The notes under the pieces are model-generated. The model did not search any database and was not told the DNA's origin. It was given only the letters and a program-made list of their open reading frames with translations. Positions 61,936-64,000 of a stretch of DNA of 64,000 bases are shown one piece after another (the stretch's first letter is position 1; each line of letters starts with the position of its first letter). Made by a program: the position numbers and the translations under genes. This DNA is from JBCCXL01 sp039191605. GTDB taxonomy: Bacteria; Acidobacteriota; Thermoanaerobaculia; Multivoradales; JAHZIX01. The stretch spans positions 1 to 64,000 of the forward strand of contig JBCCXL010000001.1 of the NCBI GenBank assembly GCA_039191605.1, given 5' to 3'.

Positions 61936-63921
61936 ATGAGCACCGAAGCTACTGAGACGAAGAAAGAAGCCAAGCCGAAGACTCGCACCCTGCAATTCAA
62001 GGCGGAGACCAAGCAGCTGCTGGATCTGATGATCCACTCGCTGTACACCAATAAGGAGATCTTCCTGCGGGAGCTGATCTCCAACGCCTCTGACGCCTGC
62101 GACCGGCTGCGCTTCGAAGCCCTCACCAATCCCGAGCTTCTGGACGGCGAGGAAGAACTAGAGATTCGCCTGGAGGCGGACGGCGAGAACCGCACTCTGA
62201 CCATCGCCGACAACGGCATCGGCATGAGCAAGGACGAGGTGATCTCCAACATCGGCACCATCGCCCGCTCCGGCACCCGGGAGCTGATGGACCAGCTCCA
62301 GGAGGCCCAATCCAGCGATGCCGCCGCCCAGCTCATCGGTCAATTCGGCGTCGGCTTCTACTCCGCCTTCATGGCCGCCGACAAGGTCACCCTGCTGACC
62401 CGCCGCGCCGGCGAAGACGGCGCCACCCTGTGGCAATCCACCGGCGACGGCAAGTTCAAGATCCGCGACGCCGAGAAGTCCAGCCGCGGCACCATCATCA
62501 CCCTCCACCTGAAGCCGGTGGATCGGGACAACGGCATCGAGGACTTCACCGAGACCTACACCGTCAGCCGCATCGTCAAGCGCTACTCGGACTTCGTCAG
62601 CTACCCCATCATCCTGAAGGATGAGCGCGAGGAGCCGGTCAAGGACGAGGACGGCAACCCGGTGGAGGGCAAGACCGAGACGGTGGTGGAGCACAAGACC
62701 GTCAACTCCATGAAGCCGATCTGGACCCGCCCCGAGAGCGAGGTCACGGCGGAGGAATACAACGAGTTCTACAAGCACATCTCCCACGACTGGAACGAGC
62801 CGCTAAATCACTTCTCCTTCCGCGCCGAGGGCCGCATCGAATACCAGTCGCTGCTCTTCATCCCCTCCACCGCCCCCTACGATTTCTACTACCACGGCTA
62901 CGAATTCGGCCTGCAGCTCTACGTGCGCCGGGTGATGATCATGGATCAATGCGAGGACCTGGTGCCTCGCTACCTGCGCTTCGTGCGCGGCGTCGTCGAC
63001 TCCTCCGACCTGCCGCTGAACATCTCCCGCCAGCGCCTGCAGGAAGACCGCCACATCTCCCAGATTCGCCGCTGGCTGACCAAGAAGGTCCTGGACTCTC
63101 TCACCGAGATGATGCGGGACGACCGCGAGAAGTACGACACCTTCTGGGAGCAGTTCGGCCGCTCCGTCAAGGAAGGCATCGGCTCCGACTGGGACAACAA
63201 GGACAAGATCACCAAGCTGTTGCTCTTCCAGTCCTCCGCCGACGACGAGAAGCTCACCACTCTGGCCGACTACGTCGAGCGCATGCCCGAGGAGCAGACC
63301 GAGATCTACTACCTCACCGGCGAGAGCCGCGCGGTGGTGGAGAACTCCCCCCACCTCGAGGCCTTCCGCGACAAGGGCTACGAGGTCCTCTACTTCGTCG
63401 ACACCGTCGACGAGCTGATGACCCAGAGCCTCACCGAGTTCGACGACAAGAAGCTCAAGTCCATCGGCAAGGGCACCGTGGACCTCGGCAACGAGGAGGA
63501 GCGGGAAGAGAAGAAGAAGGCGCTGGAGACCAAGGAGGAAGAGCTCAAGGACCTCCTGGAACTGCTGCAGAAGAAGCTCGACGACCACGTCAAGCACGTG
63601 CGCCTCACCAACCGCCTGACCTCCTCCCCCGTCTGCCTGGTGGGCGCCGACCACGACTACAGCCCGCAGATGGAGCGCCTGCTCCAGAAGGGCGACTTCG
63701 GCGGCCCCAAGCAGCGCCGCATCCTGGAGCTCAACCCCGAGCACCAGATCCTCGCCAACCTCCAGGATCGCTTCCAGAAGGACACCGAGGATCCGCTCCT
63801 CGACCAGTACGCCCAGCTGCTCTTCGGCTACGGCCTGCTGGCGGAAGGTTCCGAACTGGAAGACCCCGTGGCCTTCAACCAGGCGATGGTGGAGGTGATG
63901 GGGAGGGATTTGGCTGGATAA
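61936..63921 (+). CDS. htpG: Chaperone HtpG (bacterial Hsp90)
   Basis: A 661-residue ATP-dependent chaperone. The N-terminal GHKL ATPase has NKEIFLRELISNASDACDRLR, IADNGIGMSKDEVISNIGTIA and LIGQFGVGFYSAFMAADKV. The middle domain has NISRQRLQEDRHISQIR with the catalytic arginine. The C-terminal dimerisation domain reaches LFGYGLLAEGSELEDPVAFNQ. ATG 61936 gives the expected start ahead of TLQFKAETKQLLDLMIHSLY; the longer frame to 61822 lacks family sequence. Length is slightly above that of E. coli HtpG because of a Lys-rich N-terminal lead and a charged segment near 520-550. Probably heat-inducible through the upstream inverted repeat. Confidence 0.97.
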   Translation: MSTEATETKKEAKPKTRTLQFKAETKQLLDLMIHSLYTNKEIFLRELISNASDACDRLRFEALTNPELLDGEEELEIRLEADGENRTLTIADNGIGMSKDEVISNIGTIARSGTRELMDQLQEAQSSDAAAQLIGQFGVGFYSAFMAADKVTLLTRRAGEDGATLWQSTGDGKFKIRDAEKSSRGTIITLHLKPVDRDNGIEDFTETYTVSRIVKRYSDFVSYPIILKDEREEPVKDEDGNPVEGKTETVVEHKTVNSMKPIWTRPESEVTAEEYNEFYKHISHDWNEPLNHFSFRAEGRIEYQSLLFIPSTAPYDFYYHGYEFGLQLYVRRVMIMDQCEDLVPRYLRFVRGVVDSSDLPLNISRQRLQEDRHISQIRRWLTKKVLDSLTEMMRDDREKYDTFWEQFGRSVKEGIGSDWDNKDKITKLLLFQSSADDEKLTTLADYVERMPEEQTEIYYLTGESRAVVENSPHLEAFRDKGYEVLYFVDTVDELMTQSLTEFDDKKLKSIGKGTVDLGNEEEREEKKKALETKEEELKDLLELLQKKLDDHVKHVRLTNRLTSSPVCLVGADHDYSPQMERLLQKGDFGGPKQRRILELNPEHQILANLQDRFQKDTEDPLLDQYAQLLFGYGLLAEGSELEDPVAFNQAMVEVMGRDLAG

Positions 63922-63964
63922 AGCCCCCTAGCCCTACGCCTCGTTGATATCGATCAACGGAAGG

Positions 63965-64000
63965 CGCGCCTCGGTCCCCTGCGGGATGGAGGCGCGTTTT
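63965..64000 (+). terminator. Intrinsic terminator after htpG
   Basis: CGCGCCTC (63965-63972) pairs with GAGGCGCG (63989-63996) around a 16-nt loop and is followed by TTTT at the window edge. It lies 43 nt past the htpG stop. Confidence 0.88.

Overview
The window is about 64 kb of GC-rich chromosome with densely packed genes on both strands. I see no rRNA, tRNA, CRISPR array, prophage or intact insertion sequence. Several features together suggest a Gram-negative aerobic heterotroph, most like Acidobacteriota (Thermoanaerobaculia-type). These are a tripartite RND pump, lipoproteins, an HtpG/LeuS/IF-3/EF-P housekeeping set, the glyoxylate shunt, a propeller sensor fused to a SpoIIE phosphatase, a membrane Ser/Thr kinase, and PGM1-type and YfhO-type proteins. 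The lineage is inferred from gene content only; there is no marker RNA here.

Layout. 1-3.2 kb: the end of a possible RAYT-like gene, a lone molybdopterin oxidoreductase and a MoaD-MoaE fusion. 3.4-8.1 kb: an acyl-CoA degradation operon (biotin-dependent carboxyltransferase, AtuA in two pieces with a small membrane protein between them, enoyl-CoA hydratase). 8.1-19.6 kb: a YfhO-like membrane protein, two HAD phosphatases, an alpha/beta hydrolase, YgfZ, an aquaporin, an A-type Fe-S carrier, thymidine kinase, a thioesterase, a LOG-like protein and small membrane proteins. 20-24.2 kb: leuS and a PGM1-like ATP-grasp ligase. 24.4-31.9 kb: an RND efflux operon (tetR-omf-mfp-rnd) behind one strong promoter with TetR-type dyads. 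32.1-33.2 kb: three tandem SEC-C/membrane paralogues, one of them frameshifted. 33.6-41.6 kb: a membrane protein, infC, a DUF885 lipoprotein, a propeller-SpoIIE sensor and a transglutaminase-like/TPR lipoprotein.

41.7-46.7 kb is the most distinctive locus. It holds efp and epmA (overlapping) and, diverging from them, epmB, a deoxyhypusine-synthase homologue and sfsA in an overlapping operon. The bacterial EF-P lysylation genes therefore sit beside a member of the enzyme family that modifies eIF5A, the eukaryotic/archaeal counterpart of EF-P. 46.8-57.1 kb: an SLC13 transporter, a PTPS-III-like pterin enzyme, a lipoprotein, an alpha/beta hydrolase, a polytopic Ser/Thr kinase, two small unknowns and a second DUF885 protein. 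57.2-61.5 kb: malate synthase, isocitrate lyase and a divergent IclR regulator that share a GTTC-N8-GAAC operator. 61.9-64 kb: htpG with a HAIR-like inverted repeat upstream and a clear terminator.

An interspersed 18-bp repeat (GGGAAGGTCCCTGGCACC) recurs nine times. Three copies lie in a 45-bp tandem array that appears to be translated at the N-terminus of the sensor gene. Short tandem duplications of 11-18 bp are scattered through both spacers and gene ends.
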